The notes beneath the pieces are model-generated. The model was not told where the DNA came from and made no database searches. It saw nothing but the letters and a program-made list of their open reading frames with translations. A stretch of DNA of 64,000 nt from Megachile rotundata (taxonomy: Eukaryota > Arthropoda > Insecta > Hymenoptera > Megachilidae). Where the stretch lies: positions 1,302,001 to 1,366,000 of the forward strand of contig NC_134983.1 of NCBI RefSeq assembly GCF_050947335.1, in the 5' to 3' direction. Numbering within the stretch: the first letter of the stretch is position 1; each line of letters begins with the position of its first letter. The position numbers and the translations under genes are program-made. Shown here in pieces: positions 22,347-33,652 of the stretch.

Positions 22347-24786
22347 TTTAACCGACTTCGAAAAAGGAGGAGGTTACTCAATTCGATCAGTATATATATT
22401 TTTTTTTTTTTTTTTTTTTTTTTCTATGTATGTTCGCGCATTACGGTCTAGCTGGATGGACCGATCGGAACGAAACCTTTTGCATGTGGTAGGTTCTGAC
22501 TCCCCATTGGTACCATTACCAAAAAATTTTTCATTTTTTAATTGCAAAGTATTGTTATTGCAAAACGACCATCAACTTTTGAAATAAACTTTTCTCAATT
22601 TTAGTGCGCTTTTAATATCTTATCACGGACATGATTCTGAACAATTTTGTTCATATACATATTTCGCGGAAAGCTTTTGTTTTCGAGATATTAGCGAAAA
22701 ATTGTTATTAACTTTTGAAATCAACTTCGAACGATTTTAATGTCCTTCGAATATGTTATTAGGGGCGTGGTTCTGGACCACTTTTTCCTCTTGCATAATT
22801 GACGGAAAGCTTTTGTTTTCGAGATATTAGCGAAAATTGTTGTTAACTTTTGAAACCAACTTCGAACGATTTTAATATCCTTCTAATACGTTATTAGTGG
22901 CATGATTCTGAACGAGGTTTTCCTTATGCATAATTGACGGAAAACTCTAGTTTCCGTGATATTAGCGGAAAACTATTGTTATTAATATTAGTGGAACGCT
23001 CCGTGCTATGCACGGGAAAGACAAGAAAGGGCAATTACAACGCACTGTACCAAAACACTAACTAAGCTTTACTGCTCTGACACGCGACTTATACAGCAAG
23101 ATGAGTTCATGTTGACGTTGGTGTATTATTCCCATTGCTTGGTACAGTCTCCGTATCGTTCTAAAACTGCATCAATTTGATTTGTTAGAAAATTTGTTGC
23201 GCAGGATCTGCTATTATTTTACGGATACTTTAACCCTTGCGAAGTCCTAAACCGTAAGAGATACACATGCGCAGTAAATTTTTGCAAAGAAAATTAACAA
23301 AGAACAAATGGATGAAGCACTCTCAATCATGATGTAATTAGTTTGTACTTGTCCCTGAAAGAGTGTCCCTTATTTTTTTTTTCTATGCATGTTCGCCGGT
23401 TTTTTCCTAGGTGGATGGTGCGATCGGAACAAAGCCTTTCGCATCTTGTAGAGTCTGACTCCCCATTGGTACCATTACCAAAACTTTTTTCATTTTTTAG
23501 TTGCAAAGGATTATTGTTGCAGAAAAAATTGAAAAACGAATATCCATGTTGTCTTTTACTTAATTTTGCTCATGGCATTTACGCAGACAAAAAATAGCCC
23601 GGAAGAACTGTCTCACAGTATCCTATACAATTCTGCCCATTCCACTAAAAAGCGTGAAATAAAATAATTTTCAGAAAAAAAATACACCGACTTCGAAATG
23701 CACTAAAAAGTATAAAATAATTTCTATTTCCTAATGAAGTAATTTATATTTCATTCAATCATACAATTACGTAACAGATATGAATGAAACCTATTTACTC
23801 GTTAGGTAGTATATTAAATACATTTCAACTTTTTCGGAGGCGGCACAAAATTAAAAATACCTCAGTAAACGTTGCTGCCAATAACCAGTTGATTGTGGTA
23901 TGGCGTATTGGAAATTAATAAATCCTGAGAAGGAATACGTACCATTATAGATATATCTGGTAATATACGTAAATGTAACGACTGCATCTTCATTTCGCAT
24001 ATAAATGAAATTGAATTGACTTCGTTCGCATGTATCATGGATCTAAGAACCTATAAGCGGAGCCCACGACGCGGGAATTACCAAATTTGCGGCAGATGGG
24101 CTCTATCTTTATAGTGTATGCGGCGATCGAGTCTTTCCGTCGCATACTCTATGAATCTAGCCCTTTGCGGACTACCGCCGCATATATGCGTTCTGCGTAA
24201 ATCATCAAATTGACCGAAGAACTCATATATGCGTTTGGCGAAAACAGTTGATTAAACCGAGAAACGCGTACATGTGTTCATGCACGTAAATCTGTGCATG
24301 TACATATAATATGTCCAGAATTTGACTTGGAATGCTATGAACGAAAACCGCGTTTAAGCAGAAATATACGCTGGCAATTTTTAATGACTATCGCGGCAGG
24401 AGCTCGGCCCCACGGTTCACTTCGAACCGTCCCGTCCGCAAAGGGCTAGATAGACCATAGTTACATTCTATACGCACTAACACCCACTTCGCGGCGTGCT
24501 GTCGAGTTATATGTATAGAAAAAAAAATAGCTATACAAGCTTTGCCTATGTCCGGCTGTCCAAAGGTTGACATGTTCAAGAAAATCTTTTAATTTTGCGC
24601 CGCCTCCAAAAAGGTTGAAATGTATTTAATATACTACCTAACGAGTAAGTAGGTTTCATTCATATCTGTTACGTAATTGTATGATTGAATGAAATAGAAA
24701 TTACTTCATTAGGAAATAGAAATTATTTTATACTTTTTAGTGCATTTCGAAGTCGGTGTATTTTTTTTTCCGAAAATTATTTTATT
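22347..24786. mobile_element. Composite repeat, copy B
   Basis: Direct repeat of copy A at 8877-12124 with very few differences over the first 1.8 kb, a longer T-run near 22400, and an inner inverted-repeat element at 23658-24786. After about 24184 it carries its own short spacer in place of the hairpin insertion found in copy A. The near identity implies recent amplification or gene conversion. Confidence 0.8.
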
Positions 24787-24840
24787 GCTAAACAATTTAG
24801 AAGAGATTTTCTTTGGTTCGTTTTCAGACGTACTGTGCCG

Positions 24841-25455
24841 TGTCACGAGGCATATTTTCATGCCACGTTACGAGTAGCCACCAGGCCCGCCGGCCTCCGC
24901 CCTGCCAAACCCCTCGCCGCGGGGTGTATTCGCGGAATATTTTTTATACCGATTCGCGTCTTTGCTCGTTTCCCGCTTCCGCGATTCTGAGCCGCTAACC
25001 GCAGTACGGATTATTTTCTCTTTCTTTTGTATTTTATAGGTCCACGACCCCCAAGAGGGCGTGTTGTCGAAAGCGTATCCCTTTAATCGATCTGTACAAC
25101 TCGCGCGTACCGTGAGCCCCGTGTTGCGATATCTTTTCCCGCAATTCCCTACCGTACCGTACTTTGTACCGCGAGAGGCTCGTTTCCGTTATTTTCGAAG
25201 AGTCCGCTTCGACCCAAAATAAAGTCAAACATTTCATAGATACTCGCGGATTCTCTATTTCCTTTCTGTTCCCCTTTGGGTACCGCTCCCGGAAGAGCAG
25301 CCGGAAGGGCGATTCCCCCGGACACGTGCGTTTGCACTGATGCCCTGTTAAAGAAATAGTCCGTGAGTGTACGTATCGGTATGTGGAGAGCCGCTCGCCC
25401 TGGTTGCCCTCCATCTCAGGGAACTTTTCTTCCGTCCCCTCACCGATCCGTCACA
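24841..25455 (+). mobile_element. Solo LTR with GCCG target duplication
   Basis: Starts TGTCACGAGGCATATTTTCA and ends CACCGATCCGTCACA, i.e. TG...CA ends, flanked by GCCG on both sides (24837-24840 and 25456-25459). It is homologous to 45618-47053: the shared blocks are ACGAGGCATATTT, the GTCCACGACC and AAGAGGGCGTGTT block, GAGCAGCCGGAAGGGCGATT and the terminal 130 bp. AATAAAG near 25220 could be its polyadenylation signal. The family is probably Ty3/gypsy or BEL by structure, without proof. Confidence 0.8.
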
Positions 25456-27154
25456 GCCGAAATTGATTCTTCGCATCGACCTCCTTCGATCGCTAGGGAG
25501 ACGGGATCGATGCACACGCATAATTATCCTTAAATGTAGCAAATATTCTAAGCATTGACCCTCAGGACAAGGATCGCGGCTTGTACCCGGCATAGGGAGA
25601 TAGCCCTTACTGCTGATATGGACAAATGTAAAGGGTGTACTTATATGTATGTAACCAGCACGGTTACAACCTTTTGTAACAAAACCTACACACACATCAA
25701 TCGATGTCACGGCTGGATGAACGAACTCACTTTACTTCACTACTATATTTCACTATCCTTTTTCACTGTATTATTTTGCTGTCATTTTTCAATAATATCC
25801 TAATGTAATAGTGACAGATAAACAAGCGAAAACAAGTAAACTATTATTCAAAACTAACTTAAACAATTGTACTTTCCTGCTAACGTTACAAATCTATAAT
25901 TACACCTGTTTCTACGTGTTCACACCCACATTTGACCATCAATTCCAATATTTTGTTCACGTGGTTCATTGCATGCTTCCCGCGCGTACTCATTGGTCAA
26001 TTTTTCTTTAATAACTCAAAAACGAAATCTGAACCAATATTTTGGTGAAGGAAACAGTTTCTCAGAATTATCACATCTATCATTTTTTTTTTGCTTCTTA
26101 CACTAGTTCTGGGTCAATGTATACACGGCAATGTATAACGCAAAGCGGTAATTCCTGTCTTGATCTACTTAATCATCTACCTCTAATAATTAAGGTTGGT
26201 CGCGCTAATCACTCTATTTTAGTTCAATTGGAAGAAATTAATGCCTGATCAAAAAACAATATATGTTCCGAACGTGTGACAGAACACAATACGCGTGGAT
26301 TTCGTAAGCAGTTTGTAATGGTTCCGAGTCTAACAGTTATTTTTTAAAGACAAATTTTAGCCATTGCCGACAATTTAATTGTACATTTTTTCAAACAGTG
26401 CCTTTAGAATTTCTAACTCTTATGTCGTCTTCAAAAGGGTCACCGAGTTTGGACCTCGGTCTTTTCGTAGCGGTATTATTTCGATATCCTCCCGTACTCA
26501 TCGGTATTTTTCCCGCCCTCGTCCAAAAAAGGCACAGGGCGCAAGAGAGGGTGGGCCCAACATCAAGGGGCATGTTAATTGGAAAATTAACGTTTCTAAT
26601 GAGAGCCAATGAGCATGCCTCTTTATACTTCCGTCGTTTCGAGGAAGTGAAGACGAAACGTATTGTCGGAGTTAATAAAAAGGTCAACCGTTTCGAACCA
26701 AAAATCAGAATTAATACACGTCAACCATTTCGCATGTAGAATTAATACTAAAGTCAACCGTTTTCGGACTCATCTTTGAAACATTATTCCGAAGATTAAT
26801 TTCTTTTGAATAAATCAACTCTCGCGAGTCAGCAAAATATACCATGTCTCGGAGGAAAACTAACAATACCATCGGAATGAAATACAGTGTGTTCAATAAA
26901 AGATATACAAAACTTTTCGGATTGCATGATGATAAAAAATATAATTTTGTAATTTTCTTTCATAATCTCCGTATCCGAAATGAACGTTCAATCCTCGAGA
27001 CCAATTACAAGATACCAACAAATATAATCTTTTCGACTTTTGATTGTAATTCGAACATATTTAAATAGAAAAAATGAAACAACAATTCGTGTGATTTCAT
27101 TGCACAAAACCAGAAGAGACTCTTGCACTGCATACTGTTCCTGCCTAGTAAATA
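25456..27154. other. Non-coding interval
   Basis: No gene recognised. Around 26000-26060 there is a weak match to the mariner-like family end (CAATTTTTC, TTAATAACTCAAAAACG, GAACCAATATTTTGG). Around 26510-26640 a GC-rich patch precedes CTTTATAC, but nothing supports a promoter. Confidence 0.35.
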
Positions 27155-27310
27155 CAGGGTGTCCGGCTACCGGTGGGCATAATTTTAAGGGGTGGTCACT
27201 AGGATGATACTGAACAACTTTTTCCATTACCAAAATGTCCGTTAGAACTTAATTTTTGAATTATTAAGGATAAACACTGACGAGTTAGTGATGTGAGAGC
27301 GACGAGCCCG
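27155..27310 (+). mobile_element. Terminal fragment of a mariner-like family
   Basis: CAGGGTGTCCGGCTACCGGT follows TA; then AAGGGGTGGTCACTAGG, TACTGAACAACTTTTTCC and AAACACTGACGAGTTAGTGA. An inverted homologue sits at 45224-45420. Similarity continues outside the tips (about 27060-27154 versus 45421-45500), so both copies lie inside an older repeat. Confidence 0.6.
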
Positions 27311-28301
27311 AGAAAGACGGTGGACCTTGGTCGTGTACAAACAAATCACTTTATGTACTTGTTAATTGGTAAATCTAACGTAGGCAAAAGATTTGATATT
27401 TCATGCGCGAAATTTTTCCATGTTCTACAACCACATACATCAGAAGGTTGTATTAATCTAGTAGCGATTTTTTAATGCTTAAAACTGTCAAAGTTTTATT
27501 CGGCGATATGATATTTCTTATCATATTCTTCGAAATTTTAAAAAGTTAAAAAAATATTAAAAAAGTGATATTTTCAAAGTTACCCAAGCTAACAATATAT
27601 ATTTTACAATTGTGAAGCAATTCTTAATCAACAGATGTAATTCCTTTAATTGCAGGTATTCTACATCATTATGAAGATATTACAATTCGCACAAGTACAA
27701 TTTACGCGTTGAGATCCTCCGTGCGTCGAATACTGCCACCAGTACGCGCCCATAACGCGGATCAAATGCGATACCTAACTCGAACGGCATATTTTTATAG
27801 AGGCACCTCTGGACCATCAAATTCTTTTTTTAAATAAGTTACTGTAACAAATGTAATATAATACAATTTCCAGAATATTACGTATAGAAATCAGTTGTGC
27901 ACCGAACGAATTTCAATTTATCCGTATTTTGTCTTTTGTCTGTCGCGAGGTAGGTAAGGTATGATGAATAATACTCGCAGCAGTGTGTTTGCAAGAGATG
28001 AGGTGTTTAAGTGGTACTATGGGAACTATATGTAATGTTACAGAAATGATATGGAATATACAATGTTACCGAAACGGAGGTTCGACTGATAATCTCTGTT
28101 TAGGCGCCTTTCCGAAGTATATATTTTCCGTTCCGGAAAAGGCGTAACTCCTTAGACAGTAGAGGGTGGAGTTATTTTCCTCGCTGAGTCCTCCCATTTT
28201 CGGCGGGGGAAAAAGTGTTATAAATCACAATTTGAGGGTCGAAAATGTCCTTCCGGCTCGCGCTGACCTTGTGGCCTAATCAACCGTAACGGGACATTGG
28301 T
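27311..28301. other. Non-coding interval
   Basis: AT-rich sequence with no recognised gene; short GC-rich stretch after 28060. Confidence 0.35.
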
Positions 28302-28921
28302 TGTCACGGCTGGCTGCGCTTATGGTAGTGTGGCGTACCGCCGCCGAAAATTCTCGACGCGCGCGAACGCTCGCTATGCGGCACGAGCGTAAAAGAACAT
28401 TCGCGAACGCTCGCTATACGGCGCGAGCGTGGAAGAACATTCGCGAGCCCATGCGCTGGAACATTCGCGACGAGGCGCGTGCGGCGAGGCGCGCGCGAGA
28501 ACGTTCGCGAGTCAGAACGTTCGCGAAAAACAATCGACTATATAAATCGACCGGTTCACGATCAATCAAGCAGTCGATGTCCAGCTCGCACACCGTACAC
28601 TCCAAGAGTCAACGCGCGTTTCCATTTCTGTACAAAGTCCAATTTTACAGTTTGTAGTTATAGTTTCTAGTTCATAGTTAATTACTTTAGTCTGTAAATA
28701 GTTAAACGTTTATTTTAATAAAATAGTTAAGTTATTTAATCCGCGTAATTAATCCACGCAACCACTTCAGTAGGGTAGCCTATTGAGCTACGCACGTCCA
28801 AAAAACATAAAATAATTTCTCCGTCTTACAGACTTTAAGGTAGGCTTAACTGCCTACACCTAAACATCTGTAAACGGCCAATGCTAATTTCTACCAACGC
28901 TGCGAACCATGTGCCGCTACA
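28302..28921 (+). promoter_or_regulatory. LTR-like block with heat-shock-element array and TATA box
   Basis: The segment starts TGTCACGG and ends CGCTACA. It contains at least five matches to GAAnnTTCnnGA(A): 28395-28407 and 28515-28527 are perfect three-unit arrays (GAACATTCGCGAA and GAACGTTCGCGAA), with others at about 28436, 28456 and 28499. TATATAAA is at 28539-28546, 12 bp after the last array, and AATAAA follows at 28717-28722. TATA to AATAAA in about 180 bp with TG...CA ends suggests an LTR. However, no matching target duplication flanks these limits, so a host heat-shock-type promoter is the alternative. Confidence 0.45.
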
Positions 28922-29984
28922 GACCTATAGTTTACATATGTGAAATTTGATCAAAATAGCACAAAGTTTTATTTAAAAAATTTGCAAAATAATGTTAATT
29001 TTTAACATATTTTTTTTTTAAATAAATTCTTCAAAAATCCATTTACGCCATATTATTGGTCTTCTAAAACTGAAAAATTTTCGCTTTTAATTTTTTGTCT
29101 AGGCCTAATAGTTCCTGAGATATTCGAGAAAATATGTTTGGCAACCCCAACTTTAGGGGCCATTTTCACTCCTTCAGCATGGACGATGGCCGATAAAAAA
29201 AATACGTGTCAAATATTTTTTTGCGTTCTATATCATACTCAAAGCGCATCAAAATCGGCGATTGTCGATTGGATAATGTTCCTTGTTAGCTTCTTAGTTT
29301 GTTGAGGGGTAGGCGGTCACTAGTTTGCTTCTAATTTGTTGACTTACGTTACAAACGTTCGGTCGAAATACGCATCCGTGCATATTCGTTAAAAATAATT
29401 TGTGTCGTAAAGATATATTTTTCGACTTATAAAAATAAATAAAATAAATTTAATATTGTCGGTAGTGCGTGTTGTGTTATCGTGATAATACATCTTGTAA
29501 TAACTGACTTTTTTCTTCTTTGAATTACTCGTCACGCATAATGCGTAGTGCCTACATGGTGAAGAACTTTCATAAATGAATTGACGCAGAAGCAAGGTGG
29601 ACATTTCCATTATTTCCTGTAATACAGTCATCATTCTGTATAAGCAAATATTTCGGGTCTGAAGTTTTCCGCACATCATACAGAACCTACATTGCTTGAT
29701 GTTTTGCCGAACGTACACCCTTGGACAAAAAGATAACACATGTGTGCTATCTTTAATTTCTTAAAGACTACTTAGAATTTTTTAACGTAATACATACCAT
29801 TCTAATTGTTACATTGCAGAAGGAATTTCTTAGTAAATATGGTTGGCCTTGCTAGCCTTCTAAGCAAGCAGAAGAAATATACGAATACTGGTGGCGAAAT
29901 GATAGCACATTCACAAAATGTATACATATAATTTTACAAAAAAGGAAGTTGCATTGCAATTAATACAAAGTTAATAATGAGTAT
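28922..29984. other. Interval with one transposon fragment
   Basis: Apart from the CAAGGGAC-family end at 29097-29285, no gene is supported. A Cys-containing frame on the minus strand (29389-29739) is discussed under rejected items. Confidence 0.35.
29097..29285. mobile_element. End of a CAAGGGAC-family DNA transposon
   Basis: Shares GGGGCCATTTTCACTCC, AATACGTGTCAAATATTTTT, TGCGTTCTATATCATACTCA, CATCAAAATCGG and the end TTCCTTG with the fragment at 4381-4538 and, more distantly, the foldback at 62004-63395. Only one end is present. Confidence 0.65.
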
Positions 29985-30109
29985 TGTAACGAGGCATATT
30001 TTCATTTGGTTGATTAGCTTTTTTTTTGGTTGTTATGCCTCGTTACGAGGATCCCCCCCAAATTACCGGCCCCACTCCTCCGCCCAAGGGGACTTTGTCA
30101 CGCGCATGG

Positions 30110-30480
30110 TTCGGCAAAAATCGTGCCAATAAAAATTCTTGTCGGAATAAATAAATTTTTAGTACGTAAATTGCTTTAGCTATCCACCTAGCATTATGAA
30201 ACGCTCCAGGAACATGAAAAGTATTTCCTCGTGGAAGAGATCCACCAAGAAAAATTATCATCAACTCCAAAAGTTCTTTGTAATTATCTCGCGGCTGCTT
30301 TTGTCGTAAATGGTACAAGCAAAAATTTATTTTTTCTTCTACATCCTGGAGCTTTCCATAAACATAAGAATCTTGTATACCTGTTTTAAAATTGGATAAA
30401 TTAATCTTAGGCCAAGCTTTTTGAAATTTTTTAAAAAGCGATACTTCTTACCTGATCAAGGGATCGGGTAAAACTCAATA
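30110..30480 (-). pseudogene. Fragment of a conserved mobile-element-type protein
   Basis: The minus strand reads from about 30480: KAWPKINLSNFKTGIQDSYV, then RQKQPRDNYKELLELMIIFL, GGSLPRGNTFHVPGAFHNAR and WIAKAIYVLKIYLFRQEF. A similar block (LELxxIFLGG, PGAxHxARWMAKxIYxLKI) recurs in many unannotated animal proteins that appear to come from transposons; that statement is from memory and I cannot name the family. The frame runs out into the LTR-like end at about 30100, so it is truncated at the C terminus. Upstream of 30480 I find no continuation. Confidence 0.4.
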
Positions 30481-31068
30481 ATATTCACCACTGCCGGGAA
30501 TCTTTTTGTATATCTATCATGCAGAACACCTACTATACATTTCTTTAATACCGAAATATTTGTTTCATTTTACATAACATCTGTAATGGCTGACTGAATA
30601 GGAGATTAGTTTTCGTATTCGAGATGACCGCTTCAGCAACTACAGAATGAGATTCATACTAACATTTGCGGTAACATTCAGTAATTTTTAGTATATTTTT
30701 GAAAATCATACACCAACACTAAAATTATATGTATAAAAAATTATATTTTCATTATAAAATATTCACTGATACTTTTAAAATAAAAGGTCACTAACATATT
30801 CGACGCTAACCTGAAATCGTGCAAATTTTCAAAACTTCAACTCGATTGCGGCACGGGTTCCTGTTATCTAATCATGCTGAAACTTTGACATTATCATTTT
30901 TTCATCAAGTGTCAAAATTTTAGGGGGTGAGACCAAAAAAAATCGAAAGTCGAAAAATAAGGGCCACCCTAGTGGTCACGGGGCGCCTCCACTGGCGCCC
31001 TCGGGGCAAAGTCACGGGCCTCCGCGCGGCGATACAAATCAGAACGATAATCCCCGCGCTCGAAGAAA

Positions 31069-31600
31069 TTATCCCCGGTTGGGGAGGGAGCACGGGGATA
31101 ACCCCGGGACGCCAGGTTGTCCACGGGGTCGCGAAAACTTAGGCGATCGAGAGGGGAAGATCGCTAGTCTCTCTCCTCCTCTCGCGCCGTTCTTCACGCG
31201 GCAGAACAGTGGCATAATCGCGCTCGACACCTCCGCGCTCTGGAAAACCAGCCCCGAATGGGGAGGGAACGCGGGGGTGTACTCGGGACGCCAGGTTGTC
31301 CACGGGGTCGCGAGAACGGGGACGATCAAGAGAAAGAAGATCACGAATCTCTTCGCTCCTCTCGCGCCGTCCTTCTTATGTTAGAACAGAAACGCGTTCG
31401 CGGTCGACATCTTCGAGTTCTGAGAAACCTGCCCCGGGTGGGGAGGGAACGCGAGAGTGGCCCCGGGACGCCAGGTTCTCCACGGGGTCGCGAACACGTA
31501 GACGATCGCAGTCCTCATCTTTTCTTTCGCGTCTTCCTTCGCGTCGTTCGTCGCGTTGCGGTTCATAACAGCTGACGCGAAATTCGGTGACAGCTGGCAG
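31069..31600 (-). repeat. Three tandem units of about 180 bp in gag-like sequence
   Basis: The anchor GCCAGGTTGTCCACGGGGTC lies at 31111, 31290 and 31470 (spacing 179 and 180). On the minus strand units encode DPV(D/E)NLASR, RVPSPxGAGF and VxR-type segments. The 179-bp spacing implies a 1-bp loss that breaks frame between two units, so the array was probably coding when formed. Confidence 0.7.
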
Positions 31601-32036
31601 TGGAACCTCCACGTCGCTCCCACTGCTGTCGTACTAAATCTGTTGGCGAGAGAGTGGGAGGCCCGGTAAGATAGTGTTCATGCTGACCCGTCGCTCGCTC
31701 TCTTATCGACCGCGACGCGGCAGGAATCCCCTCCCTTTCGGAGCGCGTAGCTCGGCGACCGCTGCCGATCGGTTCGAGTTGGGGAAGGGGAGCCGAAGAA
31801 CCTCGCGTCTCCAGCGGTGGGGAAGCGTGACGCGCTTCGCAATCACCCCTCTGTCCGGTAAGTCCGGACTCCGCGAAACACGAATCCCTAACCCGCGGTG
31901 GACTCGCGTTAGCTAGGGGGCGGTGGGGAGTAGTATCCGCCGGCTGGGACATTTCCACCCCTTCAGAGTGAAGACTAAGGAGGTCCCGATAACGATCGAC
32001 GGACTGACCAGTGGGCAGCCACTGGCGGTCCTTCAC
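31563..32036 (-). pseudogene. Gag-like downstream frame
   Basis: Open frame of 157 codons overlapping the end of the preceding gag-like frame by four bases (GTGA). No known domain is visible; composition is Arg/Ser/Pro rich, with SEREGIPAASRSIRERATG near residue 100. The overlap could be a programmed frameshift or simply a 1-bp indel in an old copy. It leads into the tandem-repeat region. I do not recognise the product. Confidence 0.35.
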
Positions 32037-32572
32037 CCATCCGCGTGGTAATTCGGGAGAGGATCGGGATCTTCCGGTAGGTTAGGCGCGGATACGTTTT
32101 CTTCCGCTGGCCGCTCCGCGACCGGACGCGAAGGTTCGGTCACGGTAAAGGTCGGGGCGGCGGCGGAGAACAAATTGAAATTCGTGCGCGCTCTCAATGG
32201 GTACCCGGGCCCATTTAGAGGGGAAAGACGGAGGATGAACTCGTATCTGTCGAACAAGTCCTTTCCTCGGCTGCTTGCCACCAGAGTTTCGACCGCGCTG
32301 TTGGTCAGCGCGCCGTCCGCCTCGTCTACTGCTGGGTCCCACTCGGCCGCGTCGGGACCAAATTCAAGTCGGAAATGGTAACGCTTGAATCGGTCAGCCA
32401 ACGTGGTCCACTTACCAGTAACCTGGAGTCCTAGCAGATCTATTAACATAATTACGTCAACGGCATTATGTCTTTCCACGAACGAGGAACAGATCTCCCG
32501 CAGCTCGGCCCTCTGTTCTTGGAGGGCGAAGCGGCGAGCGCGAGCAGTATCGGTGGCCTCGGAGCCGGACAT
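32033..32572 (-). CDS. Gag-like protein of the inverted-LTR element
   Basis: ATG at 32572; 179 residues with no internal stop. It starts MSGSEATDTARARRFALQEQ and has a charged helical region to about residue 80, then a WDPAVDEAD and KDLFDRYEFILRLSPLN central part, and a proline/glutamate-rich tail. No CCHC knuckle, protease or polymerase motif. Position just inside the minus-strand LTR-like end, and length, fit an LTR-element gag N-terminal (matrix/capsid-like) region, but this is inference from context. The frame ends in TGA overlapping the next frame. An unrelated domesticated gene is possible but less likely given the decayed neighbours. Confidence 0.4.
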   Translation of the reverse strand: MSGSEATDTARARRFALQEQRAELREICSSFVERHNAVDVIMLIDLLGLQVTGKWTTLADRFKRYHFRLEFGPDAAEWDPAVDEADGALTNSAVETLVASSRGKDLFDRYEFILRLSPLNGPGYPLRARTNFNLFSAAAPTFTVTEPSRPVAERPAEENVSAPNLPEDPDPLPNYHADG

Positions 32573-33345
32573 AATTAAATTTTTTTTTTCGCTAAGTCTA
32601 ATCCGAAGTTAAGCTGACGATGAAGAAGCGATAATACACGCTCAAGAAAAAAAAACAACAACCGACAGCCTAAACCTTGACGGGTGCCGACTTCTAATAC
32701 AGAACAAAGACTCGGTATAATCGACCTTGCATGCCGGTAGAAATCGAAGAGGCAAACAAACAGTAAGGATCCGTTACAGAGTTTTCGATATAGCGACAAT
32801 CGCGGCAATAATAATGGAAATCCACCCGTACACACGGGGTACAGGTAGGTGTCAACGAGACAAAAACGATCGTCTATTGCTAGATACGAAAACAAAGACT
32901 CGTCGTTGTAATTAACGGTACGAGTAACAGAAATTTCAAACCGACTAGAACAAAAGAGGCCTTTAATGGTAGGTACTCGCGTCCCTTGGTCAACTCTACT
33001 CTGGCCCCACGTTGCACAGTGGCGAAAAACGGCGAAAACGTGGACAAAACTAATATCTTCGATTCTGAGATAAATTATTTAAATGCTTTTAGATAAAATG
33101 ATTATATTAGTGTTACAAATTAATTTTTTGTGTTAAAAATCGAATTTTGATTTGTTAGTTAACTAATACGGTTAGATAACTAGTACGTAGAAAAAGTGTC
33201 GCGCGCAATATTAAAAAAAAAGACACAGGCACTCTCTCACACATTCTTGCCCCAGCGGCGAGGTGGTCCGCTTGGAGATCCTCGTAACGAGGCATAACAA
33301 CCAAAAAAAAAGCTGATCAACTAAATGAAAATATGCCTCGTTACA

Positions 33346-33650
33346 GTATATCCGCCCTTATTTTCTGTTACTTTGAATACAAGTTGGCAAATTATCCCAT
33401 TCTAATAATAATAGCTTCTTTTAATTGTTCAATATTATCATACTGTTTTCCATTCTTATATACAGCACGTGCTAGTTCTCGTCAACAATTTTCAATAATA
33501 TTCAGGTCTGAGGAGCATGCTGGCCATGATAAAACCGATACGTTTTCTTTTTGAAAAAGTTGTTCTTCCATTTTAATTCGGTGAATTATAGCTTTACCAT
33601 GTTGAAAAATAAATTTATCTTTGGTAATTCGTAATACGGAAATTCGTAAT
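33346..33650 (-). pseudogene. Tc1-like transposase, C-terminal fragment
   Basis: The minus strand reads KFIFQHGKAIIHRIKMEEQL, then FQKENVSVLSWPACSSDLNI, IENCWRELARAVYKNGKQ and, after a frameshift, WDNLPTCIQSNRK. This is the second-Asp to third-acid segment of Tc1-type transposases (QQDNAxxH, WPAxSPDLNxIENxW). The second catalytic Asp is replaced (HGKAIIH in place of QDNAxxH). The inverted-LTR element interrupts the gene at its C-terminal end (33345). The N-terminal part may be the fragment at 39.6-40.25 kb. Confidence 0.7.
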
Positions 33651-33652
33651 TT

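Larger units (their letters stand above)
29985..33345 (-). mobile_element. Element with inverted LTR-like ends and GTAT target duplication
   Basis: Plus-strand TGTAACGAGGCATATTTTCA at 29985 and its inverted copy at the right end (33345) match over about 70 bp, and both match the start of the solo LTR at 45618. GTAT flanks both ends (29981-29984, 33346-33349). Inside, on the minus strand, are gag-like frames (32572-31563), repeats (about 31600-31069) and an unrelated protein fragment (30480-30110). Ends facing each other are not normal LTR retrotransposon structure. Confidence 0.6.

Noticed and set aside
29389..29739. Minus-strand frame with CRFCMMCGK and CRHYALC, possible piggyBac C-terminal zinc region
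   Set aside because: Spacing does not match a complete cross-brace, no upstream transposase, no TIR; not enough to call.
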